Origin: Pseudomonadota bacterium
GTDB taxonomy: Bacteria; Pseudomonadota; Gammaproteobacteria; Xanthomonadales; Xanthomonadaceae
Direction of reading: 5' to 3'
DNA length: 64,000 nt
Assembly: GCA_023386795.1 (NCBI GenBank)
Contig: JAEWJB010000158.1
Location: forward strand, 17,700-81,699
The notes under the pieces were generated by a model, which searched no databases, was not told the DNA's origin, and saw nothing but the letters and a program-made list of their open reading frames with translations. Below, one piece after another: positions 42,548-51,442 of this stretch. Numbering within the stretch: the stretch's first letter is position 1; each line of letters opens with the position of its first letter. The translations under genes were made by a program, and so were the position numbers.

Positions 42548-43873
42548 ATGCGGAAAGACCCTGTCGAATGGTTGTTGCGCGGGCTGTACTCGGCCCTGCT
42601 GTACGTTTTGCTGCCGATCACCGTGTACCACCTGGTATGGCGTGGCTTCCGTGTGCGCGAATATTTCAACCGCTGGAGCGAGCGTTACGCCGCTTACCCC
42701 AGCGGTTGCGGCCGGCCGCAGGTATGGGTGCACGCAGTGTCCGTGGGCGAGGTCAACGCCGCCGCGCCGATGGTCAACGCGCTGCGCGCGCAGCGCCCGG
42801 ACATCCGCTGGGTCATCACCACCATCACGCCGACCGGCTCGGAGCGCGTGCGCGCGATATGGGGCGATGCGGTGGACCATGTCTACCTGCCCTATGACGT
42901 ACCCGGCAGCGTCGGGCGTTTCCTCGGCCATTTCCAGCCCAGCCTGGCGCTGATCCTGGAGACCGAGCTGTGGCCGAACATGCTGTTCGGTTGCCGCGAC
43001 CGCGGCATTCCCGTGTACATCCTCAACGCGCGCCTGTCGGCGCGTTCGCTGCGTGGCTACCGCCTGCTGGCGCCGCTGATCAGCCGCGCGCTGCGGACCG
43101 TGGCGTGCGTGTGCGCGCAATCGCAGGACGATGCCGAACGGTTCGTGCGCCTGGGTGCGCGGCCGGACCAGGTGGTCGCGCTGGGCAACCTGAAATTCGA
43201 TATCGCCGTGCCGGCGCAGTTGCCGGACTTCGTCGCGCAGTTCCGCGAACGCGTGCCGGCCACGCGACCGGTGTGGATCGCCGCCAGCACGCACGAAGGC
43301 GAGGAGGCCGCGGTGATCGAGCTGCATCGGCGGCTGGCACGCGAGTTTCCCGACCTGCTGCTACTCTGGGCGCCCCGCCATCCCGAGCGCTTTCCGAAGG
43401 TCGAAGCACAGGCGCGCGAGCAGGGCTGGTCGGTGGCCACGCGCAAACAGCAACGCTGGCCGCAGGCCGATACCCAGGTGTTCGTGATCGACACGCTCGG
43501 CGAGCTGATGGCGTTCTACGCCTGCGCGCAGGTCGCCTTCGTGGGCGGCAGCCTGCAGCCGATCGGCGGGCACAACCTGCTGGAACCGGCGGCCGTCGGC
43601 ACGCCGGCGGTGACCGGGCCGCATCTGCACAATTTCGCCGAAATCTCGCGGCGCATGCGCGAAGCGGGTGCGGTGGCGATCCGGGAGGACGTGGAAGGCG
43701 TGGGCGAATCGCTGCACATGCTGCTGGCCGATCCGCAAGCGCGCGAGGTGATGCGCGAGGCGGGGCTGGCGCTGGTGGCCAACGGGCGCGGCGCGGTGGC
43801 GCGCACGCTGGTGCAGGTGGCGCCGCACTTGCCGCCGGTGGCGGCCGAGGCCGACGGCGCGCCCGCCTGCTGA
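42548..43873 (+). CDS. waaA: 3-deoxy-D-manno-octulosonate (Kdo) transferase
   Basis: This 441-residue GT30 enzyme has an N-terminal membrane anchor (LLYVLLPITVYHLVWRG), the catalytic glutamate block WVHAVSVGEVNAAAP, ILETELWPNML, STHEGEE, APRHPERF and GGHNLLEPAAVGTPAVTGP. It adds Kdo from CMP-Kdo to lipid IVA at the inner membrane. The start at 42548 gives the usual N-terminus, and the transcript may be leaderless. A strong terminator follows. Confidence 0.94.
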   Translation: MRKDPVEWLLRGLYSALLYVLLPITVYHLVWRGFRVREYFNRWSERYAAYPSGCGRPQVWVHAVSVGEVNAAAPMVNALRAQRPDIRWVITTITPTGSERVRAIWGDAVDHVYLPYDVPGSVGRFLGHFQPSLALILETELWPNMLFGCRDRGIPVYILNARLSARSLRGYRLLAPLISRALRTVACVCAQSQDDAERFVRLGARPDQVVALGNLKFDIAVPAQLPDFVAQFRERVPATRPVWIAASTHEGEEAAVIELHRRLAREFPDLLLLWAPRHPERFPKVEAQAREQGWSVATRKQQRWPQADTQVFVIDTLGELMAFYACAQVAFVGGSLQPIGGHNLLEPAAVGTPAVTGPHLHNFAEISRRMREAGAVAIREDVEGVGESLHMLLADPQAREVMREAGLALVANGRGAVARTLVQVAPHLPPVAAEADGAPAC

Positions 43874-43896
43874 GCGCGGCGCACGAAGGCTGGAAA

Positions 43897-43928
43897 CAAG
43901 AAGGGCGGCCCGTGGGCCGCCCTTCTTG
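43897..43928. terminator. Bidirectional terminator between waaA and tolC
   Basis: CAAGAAGGGCGGCC (43897-43910) pairs perfectly over 14 bp with 43915-43928 around a 4-base loop. It lies between convergent waaA and tolC and serves both strands. Confidence 0.8.
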
Positions 43929-43949
43929 CATGCGCGTGTGCGCGTACGC

Positions 43950-45311
43950 TTACTGCTGCATCGCGTCGTTGGCGTTCTGCAGCTTGGACTCCGCATCCTG
44001 GGTGAGCATGCGGTTGATGTCCTGCAGGTCGGCGATGTCGAGCTTGCCGGTCGCCTGCGCCAGCAGCAGGCGGTTCTGCAGGAAGTTGTAGCGCGCCTGC
44101 ACGTACTCCACCTGCGCGGCAAACAGGGTGCGCTGGTTCTGCACCACGTCCAGCACAGTGCGGGTACCGACTTCCAGGCCGACCTGCGAGGCGTCGAACG
44201 CGGCCTGCGCCGACACCACTGCCAGGCGACGGGCTTCCACTTCGCTGATGCCAGCCACCACAGTCTGGTAGGCGTTGCGGGTGTTGCGGTCCAGGGCGCG
44301 CTTCTGCTGCTCGAAGGTGTCCTGCTGGATGTCGCGCTGGGCCAGGGCCTGGCGCACGCGCGACTGGGTCGCGCCGCCGGAGAAGATCGGCACCGACAGG
44401 GTCAGGCCGATGGAGTTGCTTTCCGGGATGACGCCGCTCGAACCGACTGCGTCGCCCCACGTCGCGCCCTTGCCCCAGCTGCCGCCCAGGGTGATGGTCG
44501 GGTAGTGGCCGGCACGGGCGGCCGAGACGCTGGACTCGGCGGCGCTGACCTGCAGGCCCTGCGCCTTGAGCGAGGGGTTGTCGCTGATCGCGCTGGTGAC
44601 CAGCTCGTCGACGTTGCTGTACTGGGCCGGCACCTCCGGGCGCCACTCTTCCGGCAGCGCGCGCAGGCCGGTCACCGGCTGGCCGGTGAGCTCGGTCAGC
44701 GCCTGGTAGTAGTCCTTGAGGTTGTTGCGGGCCAGGATGGTGTTGGCGCGGGCCTGGTCGTACTCGGCGCGCGCTTCATGCACGTCGGTGATCGGCGCCA
44801 GGCCGACTTCCAGACGCTTGTCGGCGTAGTCGAACTGCTTCTTCGCCGCGGCTTCGTTGGTCTCGGCGGCGGCCAGCGATTCGATGCCCACCAGCACGTT
44901 GAAGTAGGCGGCCGAGGTCCGCACGATCAGGTCGTCGTTGGCCGATTCCAGGGTGAAGTCCGCGGCCTTGCTGATGTCCTTCTGGGCCTTGAGGTTGGCG
45001 AACTGCGCCCAGTTGAAGACGGTCTGCGTGCCATCGACCGAGTAACGGCGCGTCTTGCTGGTGGCCGAGCCGACCGGATCGTCATATTTCGTGCGCGTGC
45101 GCGTCAGCGAGGCGCTGCCATCCAGCTGCGGCAGCAGCGAGGCCAGCGCCTGCACCTGGCCTTCCTTGTTGTACAGCCGGGTCGACTCCGCCGACGACAG
45201 CTGCGGATCGCCATTGCGGGCCATTTCGTAGACCTGCAACAGATCGGCGGCCTGCGCGGCCATCGGTGACAGGGCGGCGGCCAGCGCCAGGGCGAGGGAT
45301 CGGCGAATCAT
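43950..45311 (-). CDS. tolC: TolC-family outer-membrane channel
   Basis: This 453-residue protein has a signal peptide (MIRRSLALALAAALSPMAAQA) and the duplicated TolC repeat. Each half has long helices (ARAEYDQARANTILARNN; ALDRNTRNAYQTVVAGISEVEA) and the strand-turn GLTLSVPIFSGGA. The start at 45311 follows GGAAG. It forms the outer-membrane tunnel for efflux and type I secretion. Candidate partners in this window are the RND pump at 46893-51214 and the peptide exporter at 35466-38865. It lies 16 bases after pcm, the order common in xanthomonads. Confidence 0.93.
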   Translation of the reverse strand: MIRRSLALALAAALSPMAAQAADLLQVYEMARNGDPQLSSAESTRLYNKEGQVQALASLLPQLDGSASLTRTRTKYDDPVGSATSKTRRYSVDGTQTVFNWAQFANLKAQKDISKAADFTLESANDDLIVRTSAAYFNVLVGIESLAAAETNEAAAKKQFDYADKRLEVGLAPITDVHEARAEYDQARANTILARNNLKDYYQALTELTGQPVTGLRALPEEWRPEVPAQYSNVDELVTSAISDNPSLKAQGLQVSAAESSVSAARAGHYPTITLGGSWGKGATWGDAVGSSGVIPESNSIGLTLSVPIFSGGATQSRVRQALAQRDIQQDTFEQQKRALDRNTRNAYQTVVAGISEVEARRLAVVSAQAAFDASQVGLEVGTRTVLDVVQNQRTLFAAQVEYVQARYNFLQNRLLLAQATGKLDIADLQDINRMLTQDAESKLQNANDAMQQ

Positions 45312-45327
45312 AGGGCTTCCTTGGGAT

Positions 45328-45984
45328 TCAGAATTTGAACTGGGGCGTGGGGGCCGCGCCGTGCAGGTAAGCGAGATCGGTCTCGAACAACGACTCGACG
45401 CGCGGACCGTTGACACCGGCGCGGACAAGGACGGCTTCCATCACCGGATCGTGACCGCGCACGACGAACAGGCGGCCTTCCGGGCGCAACCACTGCAGGA
45501 ACTGCGTCGGCAGCGTATCGACGGCGCCGGTCACGCAGATCGCATCGAAGCGACGCTCGCTCTGCCATGCGAACACGTCCGCCGTCTCGATGCGCACGTT
45601 GCTGCCCAGGCCGGTAGCGTCCAGCGCGGCACGCGCCCCGGCGGCGAGCGCCGGGTCGATTTCCAGGCTGACCACTTCGCGGCCCAGCGCGGCCAGGCAG
45701 GCGGTGGCGAAACCGCTGCCAGTGCCGATCTCGAGCACGTCTTCGCCCGGCTGCAGGTCCAGTGCCTGCAGCATCCGGCCTTCCACCACCGGCTTCATCA
45801 TCTTCTGGCCGCCCGCCAGCGGGATCTCCAGGTCGGCATAGGCCAGGGCCTGGTAGGCCTGCGGCACGAACGCCTCGCGGGGCAGGCGCGCCAGGACGTC
45901 GAGGACGCGCAGGTCCAGAACGTCCCAGGGACGAATCTGCTGCTCGACCATCTTTTCGCGGGCCTGGGAGAAATCGATCGTCAT
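45328..45984 (-). CDS. pcm: Protein-L-isoaspartate O-methyltransferase
   Basis: This 218-residue protein has MVEQQIRPWDVLD at the N-terminus, REAFVPQAYQALAYAD, the SAM motif VLEIGTGSGFATACLAALG and a late RPEGRLFVVRG. It methylates isoaspartyl residues in damaged proteins. Some xanthomonad homologues are annotated only as Pcm-like. The ATG at 45984 is preferred to a TTG at 45999. A TAAAAT -10 candidate lies at 46018-46023 on the minus strand. Confidence 0.85.
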   Translation of the reverse strand: MTIDFSQAREKMVEQQIRPWDVLDLRVLDVLARLPREAFVPQAYQALAYADLEIPLAGGQKMMKPVVEGRMLQALDLQPGEDVLEIGTGSGFATACLAALGREVVSLEIDPALAAGARAALDATGLGSNVRIETADVFAWQSERRFDAICVTGAVDTLPTQFLQWLRPEGRLFVVRGHDPVMEAVLVRAGVNGPRVESLFETDLAYLHGAAPTPQFKF

Positions 45985-46123
45985 GGGGGCGTTATCCAAC
46001 TACACGGTGGGGCGGGCATTTTACCGGTGAAGCGGCTGCTCGGCGCGCCCGTAGCATCACCGCGGGGGCCAAGGGGTCGCAGTGCCGGAAGTCACCGCGA
46101 CCACCGGCTCGGGCGGTCCGCAT

Positions 46124-46801
46124 TCAGCGCGGCGCGTAGGCACGCAGGAAGAAGTCCACGCTGGCCGCCACGTGGCGGTGCACGTCGGCGGCGCTGGGAG
46201 TGCCGCCGAGGCCGCACATCATCATCGGGTGCAGCTCGCCCTTGAGCAGGCAGAAGAACTGCGAGGCGGCCAGCGGCAGGTCCGGGATCTCCAGTTCCCC
46301 GGCCGCGGTGCGCGCGGCCAGGAAGTCGGCCAGCGACTGCTGGATGCGCATCGGGCCGGCGGTCCAGAACATCTCGCGGATGTGACCGTCGCCGGTGCCG
46401 GGGGCCAGCATCATGCGGTGGGTGGCGATGGCCGCGTCGGAGCTGATCATCGCGAAGAAGGCCTCGCCGATGCCGACCAGCTGCTGCCGCAACGGGCCCT
46501 TGGGCGCGTGCTCGAACAGGTCGTCGGGCATCATCTCCTGGCACTGCGCCCGGATAGCTTCGGAGAACAGGGTCTCCTTGTCGCCGAAATGGCTGTAGAC
46601 GGTGAGCTTGGACACCCCCGCCAGCGCGGCGATGCCGTCCATGCTCACGCCGGCATAGCCTTGCTCCACGAACAGTGACTTGGCCGCCTGCAGGATGGCG
46701 GCGCGCTTGCCCAGATCCTTGGGTCGCCCGGGTCCGTTGCCTTTGCCGGCACCGCTCTTGGCGGCCACCTTCGGGGGCTGGGGTGAGATCGAGGTCGACA
46801 T
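46124..46801 (-). CDS. TetR/AcrR-family repressor of the RND pump
   Basis: This 225-residue protein has an N-terminal basic tail (GAGKGNGPGRPKDLGKRAA) and a TetR helix-turn-helix (AAKSLFVEQGYAGVSMDGIAALAGVSKLTVYSHFGDKETLF). The variable ligand-binding half carries LFEHAPKGPLRQQL. It is divergent from an RND efflux operon over a region with paired ACCGAAxGGT sites, so it probably represses both directions until an efflux substrate binds. Confidence 0.92.
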   Translation of the reverse strand: MSTSISPQPPKVAAKSGAGKGNGPGRPKDLGKRAAILQAAKSLFVEQGYAGVSMDGIAALAGVSKLTVYSHFGDKETLFSEAIRAQCQEMMPDDLFEHAPKGPLRQQLVGIGEAFFAMISSDAAIATHRMMLAPGTGDGHIREMFWTAGPMRIQQSLADFLAARTAAGELEIPDLPLAASQFFCLLKGELHPMMMCGLGGTPSAADVHRHVAASVDFFLRAYAPR

Positions 46802-46892
46802 GCGCTGAATACTAGACCATTCGGTTCTATATTTATACTATACCGAAAGGTTCAATATTCATCCCTCACTTTTCCAAGGCCGGAACACCTCC
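46802..46892. promoter_or_regulatory. TetR operator pair over divergent promoters
   Basis: ACCGAAAGGTTCA (46842-46854) and, inverted, ACCGAATGGTCTA (minus strand of 46813-46825) differ at three positions and face each other. Between them lie TATACT (46834-46839) on plus and TATAGT (46837-46842) on minus, near-consensus -10 boxes. A repressor on both sites would cover both promoters. Confidence 0.72.
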
Positions 46893-48020
46893 ATGCGCCC
46901 GAGTACTGCTTCCTGGATCGGCGGTAGCCTGTTCGTTCTTCTCCTCGCCGGCTGTGGCGGTGGCGACAAGCCCGCCGCGCAGGCGCCGCCCGCGCTGGTG
47001 GTGCAGCCGGCCCGTGCCGAAGGGCGCGGCATGGCGACCTTCCCCGGCGAAGTGCGCGCCAGGCAGGAAAGCGAACTGGCGTTCCGCGTCGGTGGGCATA
47101 TCGTCAAGCGGCTGGTGGATGCGGGCCAGCGCGTGAAGCAAGGACAAGTGCTGGCCGAGCTGGACCCGGCCGACCTCGCCTTGCAGGCGCGCTCGGCGCA
47201 GGCGCAGTACGAGTCGGCGCAGGCAGACCTCGCCCGCGCGCGCGACGACTTCCAGCGCTACGCCAAGCTGGTCGACCAGCAGCTGGTGAGCCGCTCGACC
47301 TATGACGCACAGAACGCCGCCTACAAGGCCGCGCAGAACCAGGCCGAGGCCGCGCGCGCCAGCCTGGATGTCGCGCGCAACCAGGCGGCCTATACGCATC
47401 TGGTGGCGCCGGCCGACGGCGTGATCGCCAGTCGCCAGGCCGAGGCCGGGCAGGTCGTCGCCGCAGGGCAGACGGTGTTTACCCTGGCCGCCGACGGCGC
47501 GCGCGAGATCGCCATCAACCTGCCCGAGTCGGACGGACGCCGCTTCAGCGTCGGCCAGCCGGCGGAAATCGAACTGTGGAACCGTCCGGGCGAACGCCTG
47601 GCCGGCACGATCCGTGAAATCGCCCCGGCGGCCGATTCGCAGACCCGCACCTATGCCACCCGCGTGGCGCTGGCGCCGGACGCGCTGGCCTCGGTGGAGC
47701 TGGGCCAGAGTGCGCGCGTCTTTCTCGCCGGGGCAGACAACGGCGGGCTGACCCTGCCGCTGACCGCCATCCAGCGCGGGGCGCAGGACGCGGCTTCGGT
47801 GTGGGTGGTGAACCTGGCCGACGGCAAGGTGCACGCGCAGGCGGTGAAGATCGGCGGCTATGGCAGCGACCAGGTGCCGGTGCTGTCCGGGGTCGGCGCC
47901 AACGACTGGGTGGTCGCCGCCGGTGGCCACCTGCTGCGCGAGGGCGAGCAGGTCACCCCCGTCGACCGCAGCAACCGCCCGCTGCGCACTCCCGCCGCCG
48001 CGCCCGCCGCGCAGCGCTGA
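46893..48020 (+). CDS. RND efflux periplasmic adaptor lipoprotein
   Basis: This 375-residue protein has a lipoprotein signal with LLLAGC (Cys21). The lipoyl, coiled-coil and beta-barrel domains are in the usual order: VGGHIVKRLVDAGQRVKQGQ, AQAQYESAQADLARARDDFQRY, APADGVIASRQAEAGQVV. It bridges the inner-membrane RND pump to an outer-membrane channel. It starts the efflux operon, is followed by the pump gene after 26 bases, and is under the divergent TetR regulator. Confidence 0.92.
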   Translation: MRPSTASWIGGSLFVLLLAGCGGGDKPAAQAPPALVVQPARAEGRGMATFPGEVRARQESELAFRVGGHIVKRLVDAGQRVKQGQVLAELDPADLALQARSAQAQYESAQADLARARDDFQRYAKLVDQQLVSRSTYDAQNAAYKAAQNQAEAARASLDVARNQAAYTHLVAPADGVIASRQAEAGQVVAAGQTVFTLAADGAREIAINLPESDGRRFSVGQPAEIELWNRPGERLAGTIREIAPAADSQTRTYATRVALAPDALASVELGQSARVFLAGADNGGLTLPLTAIQRGAQDAASVWVVNLADGKVHAQAVKIGGYGSDQVPVLSGVGANDWVVAAGGHLLREGEQVTPVDRSNRPLRTPAAAPAAQR

Positions 48021-48046
48021 AGCCCCGACCTACGCGGATACCCCAC

Positions 48047-51000
48047 ATGCGTCGTTTCAATCTTTCCGAATGGGCGCTCACCAATCGCGCGCTCGTGCTG
48101 TACGCGATGATCGCCATGGCGCTCATCGGCGCCTGGTCGTATCGCCACCTCGGCCAGTCCGAGGACCCGCCGTTCACCTTCAAGGCGATGGTGGTGCGCA
48201 CGCTGTGGCCCGGGGCCACCGCCGAGCAAGTCTCGCGCGAGGTCACCGAGCGCATCGAGAAGGCGTTGATGAATACCGGCGAGTACGAGTTCATCCGCTC
48301 GTACTCGCGCCCGGGCGAGTCGCAGATCATCTTCATGGCGCGCGACTCGATGAAGTCCAAGGACATTCCCGAGCTCTGGTACCAGGTGCGCAAGCGGGTG
48401 GGCGACATCAGGGCCAACCTGCCTTCCGAGGTCGTCGGCCCGTTCTTCAACGACGAATTCGGCGACACCTTCGGCAACATCTACGCCCTGACCGGCGACG
48501 GCTTCGATTATGCGGTGATGAAGGATTACGCCGACCGCATCCAGCTCGAACTGCAGCGCGTGCAGGACGTGGGCAAGGTCGACCTGGTCGGCCTGCAGGA
48601 CGAGAAGATCTGGATCGAAATATCCAACACCAAGCTGGCCACCCTCGGCGTGCCGATGAGCGCGGTGCAGGACGCGCTCAAGCAGCAGAACGCGATGGTG
48701 CCGGCCGGTTTCGTGGAGACCGCAGGCGAGCGCGTGCAGCTGCGCGTGACCGGCCAGTTGAATTCGGTGGAGGACGTCGCCGAGTTCCCGATCTACGCCA
48801 ATGGACGGACGGTGCGGCTGGGCGACATCGCCACGGTGCACCGCGGCTTCTCCGACCCGGCGGCACCGAAGATGCGCTTCATGGGCGAGCAGGCGATCGG
48901 CATCGCCGTGGCCATGAAGGACGGCGGCGACATCCTGCGCCTGGGCAGCACGCTGGACAGTGAGTTCAAGCGCCTGCAGAAGACGTTGCCGGCCGGCATG
49001 CAGCTGCGCAAGGTCTCCGACCAGCCGCACGCGGTGGAAGACTCCGTCGGCGAATTCGTGCGCGTGCTCACCGAGGCGGTGATCATCGTGCTGGCGGTGA
49101 GCCTGTTCTCGCTGGGCCTTCGCACCGGCCTGGTGGTGGCGGTGTCCATCCCGCTGGTGCTGGCGATGACCTTCGCGGTGATGCACTACTTCGGCATCGG
49201 CCTGCACAAGATTTCGCTGGGCGCGCTGGTGCTGGCGCTTGGCTTGCTGGTGGATGACGCGATCATCGCGGTGGAGATGATGGCCATCAAGATGGAACAG
49301 GGCTACGACCGCCTGCGGGCGGCCAGTTTCGCCTGGACATCGACCGCGTTCCCGATGCTCACCGGCACGCTGATCACCGCCGCCGGCTTCCTGCCGATTG
49401 CTACCGCCGCGTCGAGCACGGGTGAGTACACGCGCTCCCTGTTCCAGGTGGTGACCATCGCCCTGCTGGTGTCCTGGGTGGCCGCGGTGCTTTTCATTCC
49501 CTACCTCGGCGACAAGATGCTGCCGGACTTGGGCCACCCCCAGCCGCCCCGGCCGGGCAGCCTGGCCGCGCGCTGGCGCGCGCGCCGTGAGGCCTGGGCC
49601 GATCGCCACCCGGCATTCGGACGCTGGATCGCGCCCGCGCCGCTGACCCAGGAGCACCAGCACGATCCCTACCAGCGGCCGTTCTACCGCCGCTTCCGGG
49701 GCTTCCTGGAAGTGTGCATGCGCCATCGCTGGTGGGTGATTGCCGCCACCGTGCTGTTGTTCGTCGGCTCGTTGATGCTGTTCCGTTTCGTGCCGCAGCA
49801 GTTCTTCCCGGATTCCACGCGCCCGGAGCTGATGGTTGACCTGGAGCTGGCCGAAGGTGCCTCGCTGCGTTCGACCGACGCCCAGGCCCACCAGCTGGAG
49901 AAGCTGCTGGCCCAGCGCAAGGACATCGACAACTACGTCGCCTACATCGGCACCGGCTCGCCGCGCTTCTACCTGCCGCTGGACCAGCAGCTGCCGGCGA
50001 CGAACTTCTCGCAGTTCGTGGTGCTGGCCAAGGACATCCACGCGCGCGAAACGCTGCGCGACTGGCTGCTGCATGAGGTCGCCCCGCAGTTCCCGCAGCT
50101 GCAGTTCCGCGTGACCCGCCTGGAGAACGGCCCGCCCGTGGGCTACCCGGTGCAGTTCCGCGTTTCCGGCGAACATATCGAGCGTGTGCAGGCGCTGGCA
50201 CGGCAGGTGGCCGAGAAGGTGCGCGCCAACCCGCACGTCACCAACGTCAACCTGGACTGGGACGAGCCGAGCAAGATCGTGCGCGTGGTGATCGACCAGG
50301 ATCGCGCGCGCGCCTTCGGCGTGACCACCGCGCAGATATCGCAGTTCCTCTCCGGCGCGCTTTCGGGCCTGAGCGTGAGCACGTACCGCGAGGACAACGA
50401 GTTGATCGAAATGCTGCTGCGCGGCCCGGAAAGCGAACGCGCGAGCCTGGAAGGCCTGGCGGGCCTGGGCATTCCGACCGGTGATGGCGGCAGCGTGCCG
50501 TTGTCGCAGGTCGCGCGGCTGGAGCCGACGTTCGAGGATGGCATCATCTGGCATCGCAACCGCCTGCCGACGGTGACCGTGCGTGCGGACATCGCCGACA
50601 AGATGCTGCCGCCGGCGGTCACCCAGCAGATCCTGCCGACGCTGGATGGCATCCGGGCGCAGCTGCCGGATGGCTACCTGCTGGAAGTGGGTGGCACGGT
50701 GGAGGATTCGGCGCGTGGCCAGAACTCGATCAATGCGGGCATGCCGCTGTTCCTGATCGTGGTGGTGACCTTGCTGATGTTGCAGCTGCGCAGCTTCTCG
50801 CGCATGGCGATGGTGCTGGTGACCGCGCCGCTGGGCATCATCGGCGCCACGCTGTTCCTGCTGCTGTTCCAGATGCCGTTCGGCTTCGTGGCCATGCTGG
50901 GCACGATCGCGCTGGCCGGCATGATCATGCGCAACTCGGTGATCCTGGTGGACCAGATCCAGCAGGACATCGATGCCGGACATGACCGGTGGCACGCGAT

Positions 51001-51214
51001 CCTGGATGCGACGGTGCGGCGGTTCCGGCCGATCGTGCTGACCGCGCTGGCCGCGGTGCTGGCGATGATTCCGTTGTCGCGTAGCGCCTTCTATGGGTCG
51101 ATGGCGGTGGCGATCATGGGCGGGCTGATCGTGGGCACCGTGCTGACGCTGGTGTTCCTGCCGGTGCTTTATGCGACGTGGTTCAGGGTGAAGGAGTCCG
51201 AGGCGGGCGCTTGA
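48047..51214 (+). CDS. RND efflux transporter permease
   Basis: This 1055-residue pump starts MRRFNLSEWALTNRALVLY. It has the duplicated RND layout: periplasmic PGATAEQVSREVTERIE, proton-relay acids in ALVLALGLLVDDAIIAVE of helix 4, a central loop with long linker (about 490-560), and C-half helices LLMLQLRSFSRMAMVLVTAPLG and IVLTALAAVLAMIPLS. The N-terminal sequence and the GQSEDPPFTFKAMVV block place it among AcrB-like pumps of the MexF/TriC-distant type. The substrate is unknown. TolC (43950-45311) is the likely outer component. Confidence 0.93.
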   Translation: MRRFNLSEWALTNRALVLYAMIAMALIGAWSYRHLGQSEDPPFTFKAMVVRTLWPGATAEQVSREVTERIEKALMNTGEYEFIRSYSRPGESQIIFMARDSMKSKDIPELWYQVRKRVGDIRANLPSEVVGPFFNDEFGDTFGNIYALTGDGFDYAVMKDYADRIQLELQRVQDVGKVDLVGLQDEKIWIEISNTKLATLGVPMSAVQDALKQQNAMVPAGFVETAGERVQLRVTGQLNSVEDVAEFPIYANGRTVRLGDIATVHRGFSDPAAPKMRFMGEQAIGIAVAMKDGGDILRLGSTLDSEFKRLQKTLPAGMQLRKVSDQPHAVEDSVGEFVRVLTEAVIIVLAVSLFSLGLRTGLVVAVSIPLVLAMTFAVMHYFGIGLHKISLGALVLALGLLVDDAIIAVEMMAIKMEQGYDRLRAASFAWTSTAFPMLTGTLITAAGFLPIATAASSTGEYTRSLFQVVTIALLVSWVAAVLFIPYLGDKMLPDLGHPQPPRPGSLAARWRARREAWADRHPAFGRWIAPAPLTQEHQHDPYQRPFYRRFRGFLEVCMRHRWWVIAATVLLFVGSLMLFRFVPQQFFPDSTRPELMVDLELAEGASLRSTDAQAHQLEKLLAQRKDIDNYVAYIGTGSPRFYLPLDQQLPATNFSQFVVLAKDIHARETLRDWLLHEVAPQFPQLQFRVTRLENGPPVGYPVQFRVSGEHIERVQALARQVAEKVRANPHVTNVNLDWDEPSKIVRVVIDQDRARAFGVTTAQISQFLSGALSGLSVSTYREDNELIEMLLRGPESERASLEGLAGLGIPTGDGGSVPLSQVARLEPTFEDGIIWHRNRLPTVTVRADIADKMLPPAVTQQILPTLDGIRAQLPDGYLLEVGGTVEDSARGQNSINAGMPLFLIVVVTLLMLQLRSFSRMAMVLVTAPLGIIGATLFLLLFQMPFGFVAMLGTIALAGMIMRNSVILVDQIQQDIDAGHDRWHAILDATVRRFRPIVLTALAAVLAMIPLSRSAFYGSMAVAIMGGLIVGTVLTLVFLPVLYATWFRVKESEAGA

Positions 51215-51235
51215 TGCACTGGGCGGCGGCTGGTG

Positions 51236-51386
51236 TCGCCTTGCGGTGCGGGCCCCGGCCTGGCGTACAGGTCCGTCGCGGCTCGGTCAGACATCCTGTC
51301 TGACTCGCCGCCGCGGGCCATCCATGGCCCGCTGACGAACCTGTACGCCAGGCCGGCGCAAGGCGCGTCAGCGTTCCCACTTCGAT
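51236..51386. repeat. Intergenic repeat with cloverleaf-like dyads, copy 1
   Basis: An outer perfect 18-bp stem, CCGGCCTGGCGTACAGGT (51255-51272) with 51339-51356, encloses two perfect hairpins: GTCAGACA (51286-51293/51297-51304) and GCGGGCCAT (51313-51321/51324-51332). The flanks TCGCCTTGCGGTGCGGGCCC and GGCGCAAGGCGC...TTCCCACTTCGA recur at 63841-63906 with a much shorter centre. The element lies between the RND gene and the leu terminator. Confidence 0.7.
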
Positions 51387-51402
51387 AGCGACGCGCAGGG
51401 CC

Positions 51403-51429
51403 AAAAAAAAGGGCGGCCATCGGCCGCCC
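51403..51429 (-). terminator. Terminator of the ilv-leu operon
   Basis: On the minus strand, GGGCGGCC (complement of 51422-51429) and its partner (51411-51418) form an 8-bp stem with a 3-base loop. A run of eight T follows (51403-51410). It lies 13 bases after the leuB stop. Confidence 0.92.
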
Positions 51430-51442
51430 CACAAGAACCCCT

